Source: Athripsodes cinereus
Lineage: Eukaryota > Arthropoda > Insecta > Trichoptera > Leptoceridae
Direction of reading: 5' to 3'
DNA: 64,000 nucleotides
Assembly (NCBI GenBank): GCA_947579605.1
Contig: OX388309.1
Span: 13,214,713 to 13,278,712 of the forward strand
Shown here: piece after piece, positions 1 to 12,810 of the stretch
Layout: the number at the start of each line of letters is the position of its first letter
Position numbering within the stretch: position 1 is the stretch's first letter
Notes under the pieces: model-generated
Told to the model about the DNA's origin: nothing
The model's database searches: none
Seen by the model: only the letters and a program-made list of their open reading frames with translations
Program-made: the position numbers and the translations under genes

Positions 1-75
1 GTTTCTTACATGCAGCTGATCTGCTGGCTACCCCACTTGTGGGATATGCCGTGATGGTATAACTAACTAACTAAC
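1..75. repeat. LINE-tail-like dispersed repeat
   Basis: GGCTACCCCACTTGTGGGAT.. GCCGTGATGGTATAACTAAC recurs, diverged, at 11775-11850 (CTGGCAACATCACTTGTGAG..GCCATGATGGGATAGATAAA) and near 55395-55430. A tail of TAA or ATAAA repeats follows each, as at LINE 3' ends. Confidence 0.5.
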
Positions 76-265
76 ATATTATAATATTTTCGATATTCAT
101 TTTTGTTTACAGCATGTACCTACCTAAGTACTTATTAAAATTTCATTTTATAATGTTGTTAATGAGATTAATGATAAGTATACCCCATTATACCCACTAA
201 CCCACTAAAATAGATGGAAGATGAATCTTTCATTAAGTAATAAAAATAACAGTCAGTATATATGC

Positions 266-412
266 GTTAGTTGGAAGATATTGCGCTTCAGCGATAAACT
301 CGCCCATTGCACAAAATTATGCATTCTATTGTTATGATACCATGTTTTTTCTTCTTCTTTGTATACTAATTTTGTGCAATAAAGATTATTATTATTATTA
401 TTATACTTATTT
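266..412 (+). mobile_element. LINE tail fragment
   Basis: AGTTGGAAGATATTGCGCTT and GCGATAAACTCGCCC are the LINE 3' block read in the opposite sense. The tail ends in GTGCAATAAAGATTATTATT-type repeats near 377-402. Diverged. Confidence 0.6.
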
Positions 413-3200
413 GTTTTATTTATCCGGTATTTTTTGCAAACAACGTTCCTGCAATTCGTATCCGATATTGGTACAAACAAAGTTGATAAACATTCAATGG
501 ACCCACATACCTACTATGTAGGTACCTATATAAGTTAACACCTTTGTAGAAAAATATTATAATAAAATACGTACCTATCTATTTTACTTTCATTGTCTGT
601 AAGTATTTTCATGCAATGAACAGAAATGTGTACTTATTATTACATTCCAAATAAATTTCCCATCAAAATTTGAGCAAAGATTCCAATATTCTTTGTGATT
701 TACTCTGAACAGTTATAAATATGAATTCTAATACCTACTACTTGATGATTTACTCGTATGACTTCTTAGTAAAAAAAATACTAGATACATACTGACTTTT
801 CTTTGTTCGTTCGGATTCGACATCAAAACATAATTAGGTATGTCCATTGCATATTATACGAAATGAATATTGATGTGTCTGTTGTGATGACTGTATTGTT
901 GTGAAGTTTTGCAAATTGTAGCAATGGATAATGCATTCTCATTCCTTTATAAACATTGGCCTACGTGATTTTTTGCATAAATGCAGAAATCAGAATACAA
1001 AAATTTCTATAGATCTTCACGCAGGTATAAAATCATTGCTCGAAGGATACAGAATGCAATATTTACCTATTCTGTGTTGGTATATAGAGATCGTATCTTT
1101 TATTTTTCTTTTATTGAAAAAATCTCGTACCGATTGAAATCAAAAGGTGGAATCTTCTTAATATTTTTATCCATATGATTTTTTCCCTCTTTTGGAGTGT
1201 TGGCAAACTTTCAAAATGTTGGTACATAAATAATATATGTGCTTGCCAATTATGCGATAGGTTTGAAGAGAAAGTGAATCAGTTGGAAGACAGCGCAATT
1301 TGTAATCCAGCCCGATAATCTTGCCCTCTGTACTTCTATTGTTGTGTAGGTACCTATCTTCCTAATAATATGATATCACAGATGTATTTATCTCTGTATC
1401 TCTATATTACCCTAACGCCGTATGTTTATTTGCAAAACAGATTTAGAATTGATCATTCCAGAAACACAATTTTTTTGAATAAATGAAAATATATGGAATT
1501 CGTATACCTAAATCACTCGCAAACGAGTGGGTGGCCTTGAGAAGAATAGAATAGAATAGAATTCGTATATAATCGTAGCCTCTTCCCAAAAGAAGGCCAA
1601 TCATAACAGAGTATCAAATAACCAAACTTTTAGGGGTCTAGGGTAAAACATTGAACAGGGTTCACTTTTATTTTATAAAAAAATCCTGAGAAGCCAGCAA
1701 ATTGACATCAAATATCTTCTCTATATTAAAAAAATCCACGGTGAGCCCATAGACATACATTATTATTATATCTTTGGGCGAACCTAATTAATTCAATGCA
1801 TACGTTCCATCTCTGTACCTAAATCAAAATAAAAAATACTATTTACCTACCTAATCAGCCTAATCTTATTATGCATGTAATGCAATCTCAATCGTCGATT
1901 CAAATCAAACCTGCCACCATGTAAATACATAATTTGTATGCAAAAACTTGTTAGTAAGAAATATACACAGTAATGTGATGATGTGTATAATTATACAGTA
2001 TGAATATATTGTGGTGGATGGTGGGGAACATATACCTACAAGTGGTGGACGGATGCATTTTAGTATTACTGTACATAATATATAATATATTATTATACTA
2101 TATGGATGCAAGTCTGAATTGCATGTATTGGCTTTTGATTGAAACAACAAAGTTGTAGTATGTGTGAAGAGCGTACAATAATAATAATAGGTATCTACAT
2201 ACATATACACACATTTTGTATTGAACAAGATGTTAAACAAAATGTGTAAATATTGTAAATGGCTAACAGTTGATTATTAGCTGTGGTCGAGTGTGGGTGT
2301 GTTTTGTGTTATGTTGTGTAAGCAGTAATAATGGCTCAAATAAAATCACGGGAATAGTTTGAACAATAAAGTTTCGATAAAATATAAAATAAACTTTTAA
2401 AACACAAAGTGAAGCGGCGATATAATAAATCATTCAATGGCAGTAGAGTATAAATAAATAATAATTATAGTTGTGAATTCAATAACAAAATAATATAAAT
2501 AATCATTTTATATTGTGAATAAAAAGGACAACGAAATTTCAACTGTGTGATCCATAATATGAAGAATTGAGAGTGTGTTTACAAAAATGAAGCGAATAAT
2601 TCTTTGTTAAACCATTAGTTGCCAACCTGGTCAGAATTTCACCGCTAATGAAAGATGTTCAAATGAAATTGATCATTGTTCCATATATCTAACTTCCATT
2701 TAAAAACGCCTAATATGTATATAAACAACATTATTTGATCCTTATATTTATTAAGTATAACTGTTTTAGTTTATATTAATATGAGTATAATAATGTAACT
2801 AATATTTTTTTTATTGTTTCGTACAGAAGGCACTTTACCTCAGTAAATAGAATATCTCCATTGTTTTCCGGATCTCAAGAAACAATTTATCGGAGCTAGA
2901 TACATAAGTAATATAAAAAGATATACTGATGTAAAAAAGATCCCCCTAATCTTTAATGCATGTAGGTATTGTCATTTTGTTTTATCAATATTGATCACTA
3001 GCTTGATCATCTACTGCTACTGCTATTTCTTTTCAACTTCCATCAAATCATTATTGCTTCTTGATTCGAAATCATTTAACGCTCACTTCGTCCTTTTCAT
3101 CCACTTATTGCTGAATCTACCAATTAGGTTTGATTATTATTTCTTGTAGGTATATCACTACTGAATACAACAGAGTAAACAACTTTCTAATTAACATTAA
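413..3200. other. AT-rich intergenic DNA
   Basis: Apart from the LINE fragment near 1300 and a short GAATA tract at 1538-1562 (after GTGGCCTTGAGAAG, probably another LINE tail), I see no gene or conserved element. Confidence 0.5.
1278..1342 (+). mobile_element. LINE tail fragment
   Basis: CAGTTGGAAGACAGCGCAAT..CTTGCCCTCTGTA is a diverged copy of the LINE 3' block on the + strand; the remaining tail is not recognisable. Confidence 0.5.
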
Positions 3201-3219
3201 CACAATATAGTAGAATACA

Positions 3220-3489
3220 ATGTATACTTATTTTCAACCTTTATTATTATTTGTCATCTTAGGCATTTGCTTTATTTATTTTGTTTTCTTTCGCTTTGTA
3301 ATAACAATTTCCATGTCTACAAAATTATCTTTAATTATTGTTATTAACATTTTATGTATCTTATTTAGATTGTATGGTATGTACCTAGCTCTGAAAGATA
3401 TAGGTCAAAAGCATAATAATTTAAATGGCGAAGATGCAACCAAAATTACTATGACGGAAGGCAATCAAGAATTGCCTGTATATATGTAG
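3220..3489 (+). CDS. Hypothetical 89-residue hydrophobic ORF
   Basis: ATG to TAG with two likely membrane segments (about residues 7-32 and 36-58) and a polar C-terminus (GEDATKITMTEGNQELPVYM). A pyrimidine-rich acceptor-like sequence lies upstream at 3139-3150. I recognise no family. T-rich intergenic DNA yields hydrophobic frames by chance, so it may not be a gene. The mariner relic begins 21 bases after the stop. Confidence 0.15.
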   Translation: MYTYFQPLLLFVILGICFIYFVFFRFVITISMSTKLSLIIVINILCILFRLYGMYLALKDIGQKHNNLNGEDATKITMTEGNQELPVYM

Positions 3490-3509
3490 AAAGAGTGGTG
3501 CATATCATA

Positions 3510-4804
3510 TACGAGGGTGGATTGATAAGTCCGGTAAAAGTGAAACAAAGAGTTACTTTTTTCGAATGGATGATTTTTATTTTTCAACTTTATCTTCTTT
3601 TAGAGCTATACACTAATTTAGACGATGCTGGAAGTTTTGGATCCCCTCTTTGTAGTTATCTTTTCCAAGGCCCTGAGAATACGCCAAAATTTCGGAGAAA
3701 AATTCCAAATCAGTTCCAAATCTTCGTCCCCCAAGCCATTTTTTCATGTTTGGTAAAAGGTAGGAATCACTGGAAACCAGGTCAGGAAAATATAGTTGAT
3801 GGGGATGCATTTTATAGCGTGACTCCACCAGCTTGGCCGTTGGAATGGCAGAAGAATGAGCAGAAGCATTATCGCGGTGAAACAGAATTTTCTTATTGGC
3901 AAGATGATGCCGTTTTGCTTTGATTCTTTGATTCAACTGGATCGAAAGTGTAGCGTTATACTCTCCATTAATTATTTTCCCTTTTAAGAGGAAATCAATT
4001 AAGACTGTACCTTGTGCTTCCCAGAAAACCTTAACCATAGCTTTGCCTGCTGATGGAACCACCTTGACCTTCTTCGGAGCACTTCCACCGGCTTCCACCC
4101 ACTGATTGGTTATTATTTTGTCTCTGGTGTGTAAAGATGAATCCTTGTTTTATCAACAATGATGAAACGGCGTAAAAACTCATCTAAATTTCGTTCAAAC
4201 AGCCGAAAATTAGCCGAGGAAAGTGTCACTCATTCACGTTTTTTGACAATTTTCAACAAACGCGGCAGCCATTTTGCTGAAAACTTTTAAACACGCAAAT
4301 TTACATGAAATGTTATGAAAACTCGTTCATATGAGATGTTTAAAGTATTGGCTACACCTTTCAACTTCATTCATCGATCTTCCAATACAATATCGTGGAT
4401 TTTCATGAGCATTTTTGGAGTGGTTACCTCAATTGGACGCCCTAATCGAGAAGCGTCTTCAGTGCTCGTTCTACCACAACGGAATTCAGTAAACCATTTG
4501 TAAATTGTCTTAAATGACGGAGAAGATTCACCATAATAGTTATCAAGTCATTTCTTTGTGTCCGTGATGGTTTTTGTGCGTAAAAAGTAGTGTTTTATCA
4601 ACACTCTAAATTCACTTTTTTCCATTTTAACAGCAAAAGAACGACTTGTCCGGTCAAAACCACTGAAAAAACAATTCCAAATTCAAATTTCAGTGTGAAA
4701 TTTCGTGTATGTTCCTTCAAAGCAAGTACCTGTCCAAACATGTCATTACTTTTATGCTAGTATCACTGCTTCATCCATTTTTACCTGACTTATCAATCTG
4801 CCTA
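3510..4804 (-). mobile_element. Mariner-like transposon relic with terminal inverted repeats
   Basis: Ends are related inverted repeats (left GGTGGATTGATAAGTCCGGT, right, read inward, GGCAGATTGATAAGTCAGGT), each next to a TA dinucleotide (3510-3511 and 4803-4804), the mariner target. The 1.3-kb length is typical. A decayed transposase gene lies between, on the minus strand. Confidence 0.85.
3613..4700 (-). pseudogene. Mariner transposase pseudogene
   Basis: The longest surviving frame (3613-4098) covers the C-terminal catalytic half: VFWEAQGTVLIDFLLKGK, HRDNASAHSS with the second catalytic Asp, and a PDLVSSDSYL..NMKKWLGG block carrying the third Asp of the mariner D,D34D triad. Upstream pieces (TRDKIITNQWVEAGG) are in another frame, and the first Asp region (DETW) is not intact. 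The start is lost. Not functional. Confidence 0.8.
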
Positions 4805-7800
4805 TTTATTGATGACAATCATTGCCATGAAAAATATTTTATCAGATCATTCATAACCATCTTGTAACCCGTCTTGTTCCATCAGTCCTCCGATGATTGA
4901 TGGAATGGCGGCTAAATATTTGACTAAATAAAGCTTATTCGTATGCACATAATAATAATATGTAAATATTTTTTTGTTACAGATATGTGTTTTTATTATT
5001 TTATTTATGTAGCATTTCTGCATAATCTTAATTGGAATAATACAATAACTAATAATTAAAATTAATCACAGGTTAGTAACGCATTTTAACAAAAATATAA
5101 TATCGTCATATTTGGGTCGTGATTTTCTGTTTAGAAATAAGTGAATATGTGCTAAATAAATTTTGAAAGCAGATATCGTAGCAAACTAAAAATTAGTTGT
5201 CTTTTGTGTTCTTGCATCGAATAAGTACATTTATTATGTGCTAAATGTATCAAATAAGTTAGCGGGTTATAAACCTGGCCGTAAGAAACACGTGAAAATT
5301 GACTCATATAGTAAATATTATAAATTGGTAAATACATAATAATAATACTGCGTACCTAACCTATAATGTCTTATATTGTACTGGTATATTATTATTCTAT
5401 TGAACACCCGCAACCCCAATGAATGACAGCTGATTCTAGAGTCTACGTCCAATTCTCTAGTTTTTATCCACTACGTAGGCAACATAACTAAAATTAGTGG
5501 GCTAATAAATCCAGAAATTAAGCTATTGCGAGTACCCACATTATAAGACACTTTAAATAATAGAATAAAACAAGACAACTTTCTATCCTATTTGATTATT
5601 TACGTTTTACATAATAATAATATGCAATTCTGAAATAAGTCTCGATTTCAATAGGCAATGGGCACAATGATTCATTAAATAAGATCACCAACTTTCGTAA
5701 CTGTCTATTATATCGTTTGATGATAAATAAAAGATAATGGATAGTGATATTTTGGTGAAATGCTGTAGCAAAAGAAAAACAAATATTACTTTTTTCATTC
5801 TTGTAATATTTTTAAGTTCCAGCTACCTATGTATAGAAACGATATATTGAATATAATGCACGTAGAAGGCGTTCATATAGGTAATTTAGTTTAGACTCTG
5901 CTTACTTGCAAGTCTTGTAAACTGCAGTAGCATATTCATTTTTTGTAATAGAATGATGACCCGTCGTCATGTAATAAGTTAAAACTATTTAGGTACATAA
6001 GAAGGCGTATTGGAATATATAAAGTTGCACAACTTCCCAATATAGTCCTTGATCTCAAATACCTAGATATATATTTAAATATGAAGTACCTAACTACGTC
6101 AATTAGTCTTGTGATGTATAAACAATAATTTAGTATAATTTTGGTATTATCTCGCAATACCAAAGCATTCTTATTTACCCATATAGGTACTTATCTAAAA
6201 AAAAAACCTGAAAGATTCGACACGTGGAGGCGTTGGCGTAATATGTCTTCAAAACCCCCTCGACTCCATCGAATGTAAAATGTATAACGACAGATTATAC
6301 ATAATTTCTGTATTAATTTATTTTAAATAAAGAGCATAATTTTTGACAGCGGATAATACTTATATATGATATTTTTCACATATATAATATATATGTACCT
6401 ACTTAGAAAATGTGCAAAAAGAATAAATTAATAAATACTATTATGTTTACACATCGTAAATTTAAGTTTATCTGTTTTCCTTTGGGAAACAGATGATTTT
6501 TATCACCAACAATAAGCTGAAGTATTAAATATGCGTACGAAAGGCACGTATTGTTTTATTTTGTTTTAAACTCTAAATTATAATGCTTATGTTTTCTAGA
6601 CATCAGAGTATTATGTTCTGCATATTACAGTATATAGGTACATTGGCAATTGGCATGAATTATAAATAATAAGCATTAGGTATTCATATTATTTTTGGCA
6701 CAGTGTTCCCATTATATTTTCGCGAAGTTCATACCAAGCAGGACCTATGCTAGGCAAAAAATATTTGTTTTTCTAACATAATAATTATTATTAATAGTTC
6801 GTAAAGTCAATTGTTTTCACATATTAAATGTGTAATTGCGATAAAGTTGTCTATACCTACATAGATACCATCGCAGGATCTCCTACAATGTGATGTGAAA
6901 TGTTTTATTCTACTATTTAATTTACTTACGAGAAAGACGTCTTTCGTCTTGTTAGGACACTGACATTTGTTTTACTTATTTTTTTTATGGAATTCTACTA
7001 CCTAAACACCGACACAGTGAATAAAGTCAACACTGTAATAATTACTATATTTCTTGTTTTATTAATGAATCATCAATATGAACTTCCATCAAAAACCGTC
7101 GGTCGATAAACTAAACTTTAAAGACTCCGCGGATATGTTGATTACATTTATTTTAAGGTTATCTTCTCATTCCAGAGTTTTATTAAAACTATGTATAAGT
7201 AATTAATTATTTAACACAATCTACGTTATTTTAATCAAAATTTACTATTTTAGTCTTCGATCATCAGCTGACACTGACACAACACACAATAATATATATT
7301 TATACCTAATATAATTTGTACATGGAATGGCAGAGGTTAATGACCATACCGAAATATTACATGTGTCATATTGTTATTCCTTATCAGAGAGTTTAGTAAT
7401 AATTCGGACAATACCTACATATAATATGTATTTAATCTCAACAGTACATTTCTCCTTACTGTGACTTACTGTAAGTTCAAAGATTACTATAGGTGATTAT
7501 TTTACTGAGTCATATTGTAAAGATACATGCTTACCTATTCATCATGTCATTTAAGTCATATAAGTTCTATACTACTCGATACAGTGATTAGGTTAGAAAC
7601 TGGCTACAATGGTAAAATTGATAGCCTTTGGGGATTTCCATCATATTATTTTATAGTTCTTTCCAGTGAACGCGCCCAAGATATGCAAAAATAGGTGAAG
7701 CTTTGCAATGAATATGAATTTAGGTCATATAGAAACAAATACATGTACATATTACCTCACGTGAACATTGGAATTTATGAACATTGTCCACGGACTCCGA

Positions 7801-7867
7801 AAGGGGCCACTTGAGCCAACCTAGAGCCAATTAGTAAACGTTGGGAAGTCCTTCACTCTTCTTCCAA
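4805..7867. other. AT-rich intergenic DNA
   Basis: Nothing recognisable except the dispersed repeat at 6895-6965. Short TACCTA/TAGGTA motifs are frequent. Confidence 0.5.
6895..6965 (+). repeat. Dispersed repeat with palindromic core, copy 1
   Basis: TGTTTTATTCTACTATTTAA..ACGAGAAAGACGTCTTTCGT.. recurs in inverse orientation at 18620-18690. The core GAAAGACGTCTTTC is a perfect palindrome. Confidence 0.55.
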
Positions 7868-9154
7868 GAAGGTCAATTTATTTTATTCAACAAATCGATA
7901 CCTTAATTCGCAGATTGGGTAACTCCATTTTTTGACAAAATGACTTAATGATGCCATAATGTTGACTGTATTCCAACACACATGCTAGGTAAATTTGAAG
8001 AATCCAACGTTATTACAAATGCCCTAAAAAACACCTCAAGAAAATTGGGTAACTCCAATGTTAGTATTTACAACACTGCAAATTGGGTAACTCCACCATT
8101 CTGTATGGAGACTTGCGAGAGATAGGTTGTGTATTAGGAATATTTTACAAAAAAGTGGTTTTGGATATCTTATCCTGTAAAAAAATGTTAGATAACTGTA
8201 ACCATAAATATCAGCTTTATTTTCTTCAATTTTTTAAAGTTTTTTTTTATCATTTGCTCCTTATGTGATGAAGTTTATATGTAAGGAACTCACATTTTAA
8301 ATAATGCAACTTTTGCATGAGTTACTACGTGGAATTTAATTATTACTGGATATGTTTGCGCACAAATTTTGAAACTGATTTACTAATATTTTATTGTTTT
8401 TTAACACAATATATTATGTTATTATTTTTTAGTCAAATAAAAAATCTAGGTTTTAATACTTAAATAAACGACATTATTTTTTGATATATAAGGATTTGTT
8501 GAATCATGATTATTTTTAAATAAGCTCAAAATCCGAAGAACTGAACCTGTATCTACATACATTACCTACTTATCATAAGTTTAATTCCTCGACCCACGGT
8601 TTTTGGTGGAAGTTCATATTAATAATTTTTAAAATGAAACACGATATATAGTTATTCCACTATTGACATTATTTATTTTGCAAGCCGGCAAGCAAGCCGC
8701 AACAAGCCGCTCTCATCGTCAGGCAAAAGTGAAATGTGTGCTTATCATTTTATAGATGAATAGCAGACTAAAGACTTTGGTTAAATTAGTAACTGAAAAT
8801 TGAAGGAGTGAAGGAAATCGTATGAGTGAAACAAATTTATCAAAGACAATTCGAGTTTTTATGATGGAGTTGGCCCATCATATTACTTGATAGTGGTAAT
8901 CTTGCAGAAATCCAAAATATAAATACCTACTGATGATAATAATTTAGATAATAATGCGACACAAGGGATATTGTTAGATGCACAGGCTAATGCTATTGAT
9001 CTTAATATTGCAACAGAGAAGGGCAGCATAAGAATCAACATCTCGTTAGTCCCATATTCAGAACATTTAGATTCTGATGAAAACTCTGAGACTTCTCTTG
9101 GAAAAAGGATGAATCATGGAGTAATAAAAATTTAAAATTTAAAAAATCAAAAAG

Positions 9155-9484
9155 AGGTGTGATAAACTCGCCCTCTGTATATTATTATTATTATTTATAA
9201 GATTACGGCAACCCGTCCCTTGTGGGACGATTTGTGCCAAGTACAAATTTCTTTTGGCGGATTTTAATATCTTGAGATATACAGAGAGGGTATCAGTGTG
9301 CAAGAGGCAAGACACTTTGATCAGATACTGGACTTCAGCTATCTCATAATACAAGTCGTTACAGTCTCTTATTGGGCAACCTACCTCTGTATATTGATCA
9401 CACCTAATTTGAATGCATTTTTTTTTATAAAATTGTATATATTGTGATCAATGTACAGTAAAGAATGAATGAATAAATAAATAA
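9155..9484 (+). mobile_element. LINE tail copy interrupted by another repeat
   Basis: GTGATAAACTCGCCCTCTGT at 9159-9178 and the second part CTACCTCTGTATATTGATC (from 9384) to the tail AATGAATGAATAAATAAATA (9464-9484) belong to the LINE 3' end. Between them, 9199-9370 is sequence I do not recognise (starts GATTACGGCAACCCGTCCC), probably a nested insertion. Confidence 0.6.
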
Positions 9485-9652
9485 ATTGCCTCAAAGGAAG
9501 AAAAGCCTTGGCCCAAAAAATATTGTCTGCTTAAATAATTTAAACGAGACTGAAAATATCTTCACGAAAATGGACTCAGGACTACCAGGATTTCTAAAAT
9601 AATGCTCCATACGAATAATAATTTTCACATTTTGTCACTCTTCATTATTTTT

Positions 9653-9980
9653 GTCTAGCTATCAACGAGTATATCTCTAAAGGTGCAACTTTTTTGTTCA
9701 ACTATGTTCAACTCCGTGATACAGGATAGACGATGTTCCAGGCTAGGTAATATCCTGAAAATGCTAATTGGCCAAAAAGAGCACCGGTCTTCCATCCGCA
9801 AGGATTCGTTAGCCCGTGATTTCCCTCTTTCACAATACACCGTTCTTATAACGACAGCAGCAGAGCGCAGGAAATATCGTAGAAAGAGGTGACGCAATTG
9901 GCGCAGAGTCGCTCTGAATGGAGGAGGCTGGTTTCTGCCCTGTCCTCCCGAGAGGAGCGTTGATGATGATGATGATGATG
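9653..9980 (+). mobile_element. Diverged RTE 3' fragment
   Basis: On the + strand the sequence matches the RTE C-terminal region (SVIQDRRCSRLG corresponds to [12 protein letters not shown] of the intact copy), runs through a GGAGGCTGGTTTCTGCCCTG segment and ends in (GAT)n at 9961-9979. It carries frameshifts and many substitutions, so it is older than the intronic copy. It lies inside the inverted-repeat element at 7868-10373. Confidence 0.8.
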
Positions 9981-11394
9981 TTGAAATATTTATCCTATAT
10001 ATATTACTTCAATTTAATTTTATTTTCATATAAAACACTTTAAAAATAACATTATTGTGAGACCAAACAGTATACAATACTTATAGGCAAATTGGGTAAC
10101 TCCATCAATTATAGCATTTATTTTACAAAATCTATCACAGAAAATTGGGTAACTCCAAAAAAAGCCTACAAAACCATTATAAACATAATTATGCCATGGT
10201 TATTGTGTTACGAACATGTATCTACATCATGTAGATATTTTAGAATAAGGAAAATAACAATAATAATATGCATAACAAAAATATTTAGTTTTTTGTCCGC
10301 CCTGTAAAGTAGTTATTTTGGAGTTACCCAATCTGCGAATTAAGGTATCGAAATGTAAAATAAATTATCCAGGTGCCTAATCAAGTCATGTAGATCTTAG
10401 ACATTTGCCTTTCCTTGCACATTATTCAGATTCGTCGACTTTTCCACGATTTAATCGCTCAATTTGTTCAAAACTTCGTGAAATTTATTCCCTCGTCGTT
10501 TCTACGAGAAAGAACCAACATTTTTAAAATGTTCATCATACGAAAAAAATAATCGTGCCTTTCAAACTTAAATACTTGGAAAACTGAAATGGGTAGGTGT
10601 ATGTATTTTCACACTTATCGTAGTCACATTGTCGTACATTTAGATTTACATATATCGTAGGTAAACATTATGAAATATAAATAGGTAGGTAAGTTGTAAG
10701 TATCTAAAAAAAATTATAGTATGTTTATCATTACTTGTAAATGTAAACTTACATGCTTTAAATTCTTTCAAATAAAATTCTTATTTGTGAATTCCACGTG
10801 CACGATATAATATTATTATTTTGAAATGCATACAAATAATACCTACAAATTGATATCGCTGCTTCTTTGACATACATTAATAGCTTGACACGGTTTCATT
10901 GTTTATAAAAATATAAATCATAGATAATTTTAAATATCAATACCTACTTTTACTAAAGTATAATACATTTATGTGTATAACAACAATATAGCTTTGTGAG
11001 TGTATAATAAATATTGTCATTTTATAAGGAAAATGTTGATATAACAAAGACAAATTAATATTCTTGTATTATTTAAATATTATAATATATTCACACAGCT
11101 TAGGAACACATCATTAGATATCCTTTTATGTTTATGTAAAATAAGTGCAATAGATGCAAATCATTACCTGCAAACGAATTATTTATCTTATATATTGTAA
11201 AACTCTTCGAGTTTTGTTCAGGATTGTGTGAGATAGTCTCAAGAGAAGAAATATATAATGTATAAAAGGAACCGAGTATTTTTATAGTTATTTGTTTGTG
11301 GAATTGATACAGTGAAGTTAATTATATGTAATACCAATTAAATCAAAATTTTCGCAAATTTCGACTTGTTGAGTTATGCAACTAGATAGTTGAT

Positions 11395-11470
11395 AATATT
11401 TATTTTATTTATTTATTTCAATATACGGCGTTAGCCCTAAATATGTATAAAATATAAAACAGACATAAAA
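11395..11470 (-). repeat. Probable LINE 3' tail
   Basis: TATTTATTTTATTTATTTAT followed by TTCAATATACGGCGTTAGCC resembles the end of a LINE read on the opposite strand. No coding similarity is visible nearby. Confidence 0.35.
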
Positions 11471-11774
11471 AGTACATAAAAGTAAGCTCAAACAAGACAG
11501 GAGTAACTAAGACAAAAAATAATAATACATAATTCTTAACAATATAAACAAATTAATATACACATAATATAAATAAATTATTAAATAAAACTTGGTAAAA
11601 GTTAATTAATATAATTATGATAAAATCAAGAAGAAGCATAAGAAAATATTATAATTTGAAATTTCAATATCTTCAAGTGAAGTGTGAATTCATCAAACTG
11701 ATAATTATTAACTATTATGTAGTATTCAGCGATGAGGTGTGTCACAAACCCTGTATGTATTATTTTCATATGGC

Positions 11775-11852
11775 ATGGAGAAGATGCTCATTAGCCTCCT
11801 GGCAACATCACTTGTGAGAGATGCCATGATGGGATAGATAAATAAATAGATA
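11775..11852. repeat. LINE-tail-like dispersed repeat
   Basis: Second copy of the repeat at 1-75, ending in a GATAGATAAATAAATAGATA tail. Confidence 0.5.
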
Positions 11853-12810
11853 AAAGTAAACAGGAGAATTACGGGGCAAACACTTGATATATATATTACA
11901 GTTTATGTTTATTTTGTGTTTAGGTAGTAGAATTCCATAATGAAATTAAAAAACCAAATATTATTCCACTATGTGTTTTTATTGAGAGAGGCGCCTTTTT
12001 ATCTGAGTTCACAATGTTCTCGTAAAAAGAAGGAAATGTCTTTCAATAAAAACAGTGAAAAAATATTTGTATTTTTTTACTAATTTCAACACTGATAAAT
12101 TATATATACTGACACTAATTTGATCGCATGTTTGTTTCTGTTCCATCTAATCTGTGTGATTCATATTTGTAATAAGCTAATAAGTATGTCTGAGTAGGTA
12201 CTATAACTATCTGTCATTATCAGTCATTTGGACCTGGTCAAAATAGCAATATAATAACAGATTATTATTATGTACAAACCCACATCAGATGGAAACTATC
12301 GGATATACGAGATATCTACCTGAATTAAATGTGAATTAGTATTTATGTAGATATTATGATTATGTAGATACATTTACCTTGGGCCTACAGAGAGATGCCC
12401 AATGTATTGCTATAATAATTATTGTTCCTGTTTGGTCACAATAATAATTCTTATAATTATAGTATAGGTACCTTCTAGTTACAATTATATCCCCACAAAA
12501 CTACTTACAGTATTGAATTCAATCCATTACAGTTCGATGATCCAGGTGCCACCTATAATGAACATTGATTATTTTTACGTTTCTTTATATACCTATATAA
12601 CGATATAATATTTCTATATATACGTATTTGGACATGGTTTATCGGTTGTTAAAGTTGCTATTCTACTATACACCATCACAGTATACCCCATAAATAGGGT
12701 AGCCAGCGGATTACCTGCAAGTAATAAATAAACATGCATATTTTCCATGTTGTTGAAGTACTACCTGTGTAGGTACTTGGTAAATATATTACTATTTTAA
12801 TAGTGTTATA

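Larger units (their letters stand above)
7868..10373. mobile_element. 2.5-kb inverted-repeat element with subterminal repeats
   Basis: The ends carry an inverted repeat of about 55 bases: CGATACCTTAATTCGCAGAT followed by TGGGTAACTCCA at 7895-7927 is exactly repeated inverted at 10319-10351, and AATTTATTTTA extends it outward. The 14-mer ATTGGGTAACTCCA recurs in direct orientation at 7914, 8044, 8082, 10091 and 10144, and inverted at 10319. Subterminal repeats of this kind are typical transposase-binding sites of DNA transposons. No transposase is recognisable; an open stretch near 8970-9130 encodes about 55 unrecognised residues. LINE and RTE insertions lie inside. I found no convincing target duplication, so the superfamily is open. 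Confidence 0.7.
10374..12810. other. AT-rich intergenic DNA
   Basis: Contains only the two tail-like repeats at 11395-11470 and 11775-11852; no gene seen. Confidence 0.5.

Noticed and set aside
1905..2240. 111-codon minus-strand ORF
   Set aside because: Composed of AT-rich repeats giving Tyr/Ile/Thr runs; no start context or homology.
3495..3923. 142-codon + strand ORF
   Set aside because: Opposite the mariner transposase remnant.
7914..8095. CRISPR-like array from the repeated ATTGGGTAACTCCA
   Set aside because: Spacing is irregular (130 and 38 bases), the motif is short and it also lies in transposon-like inverted ends; the sequence is eukaryotic.
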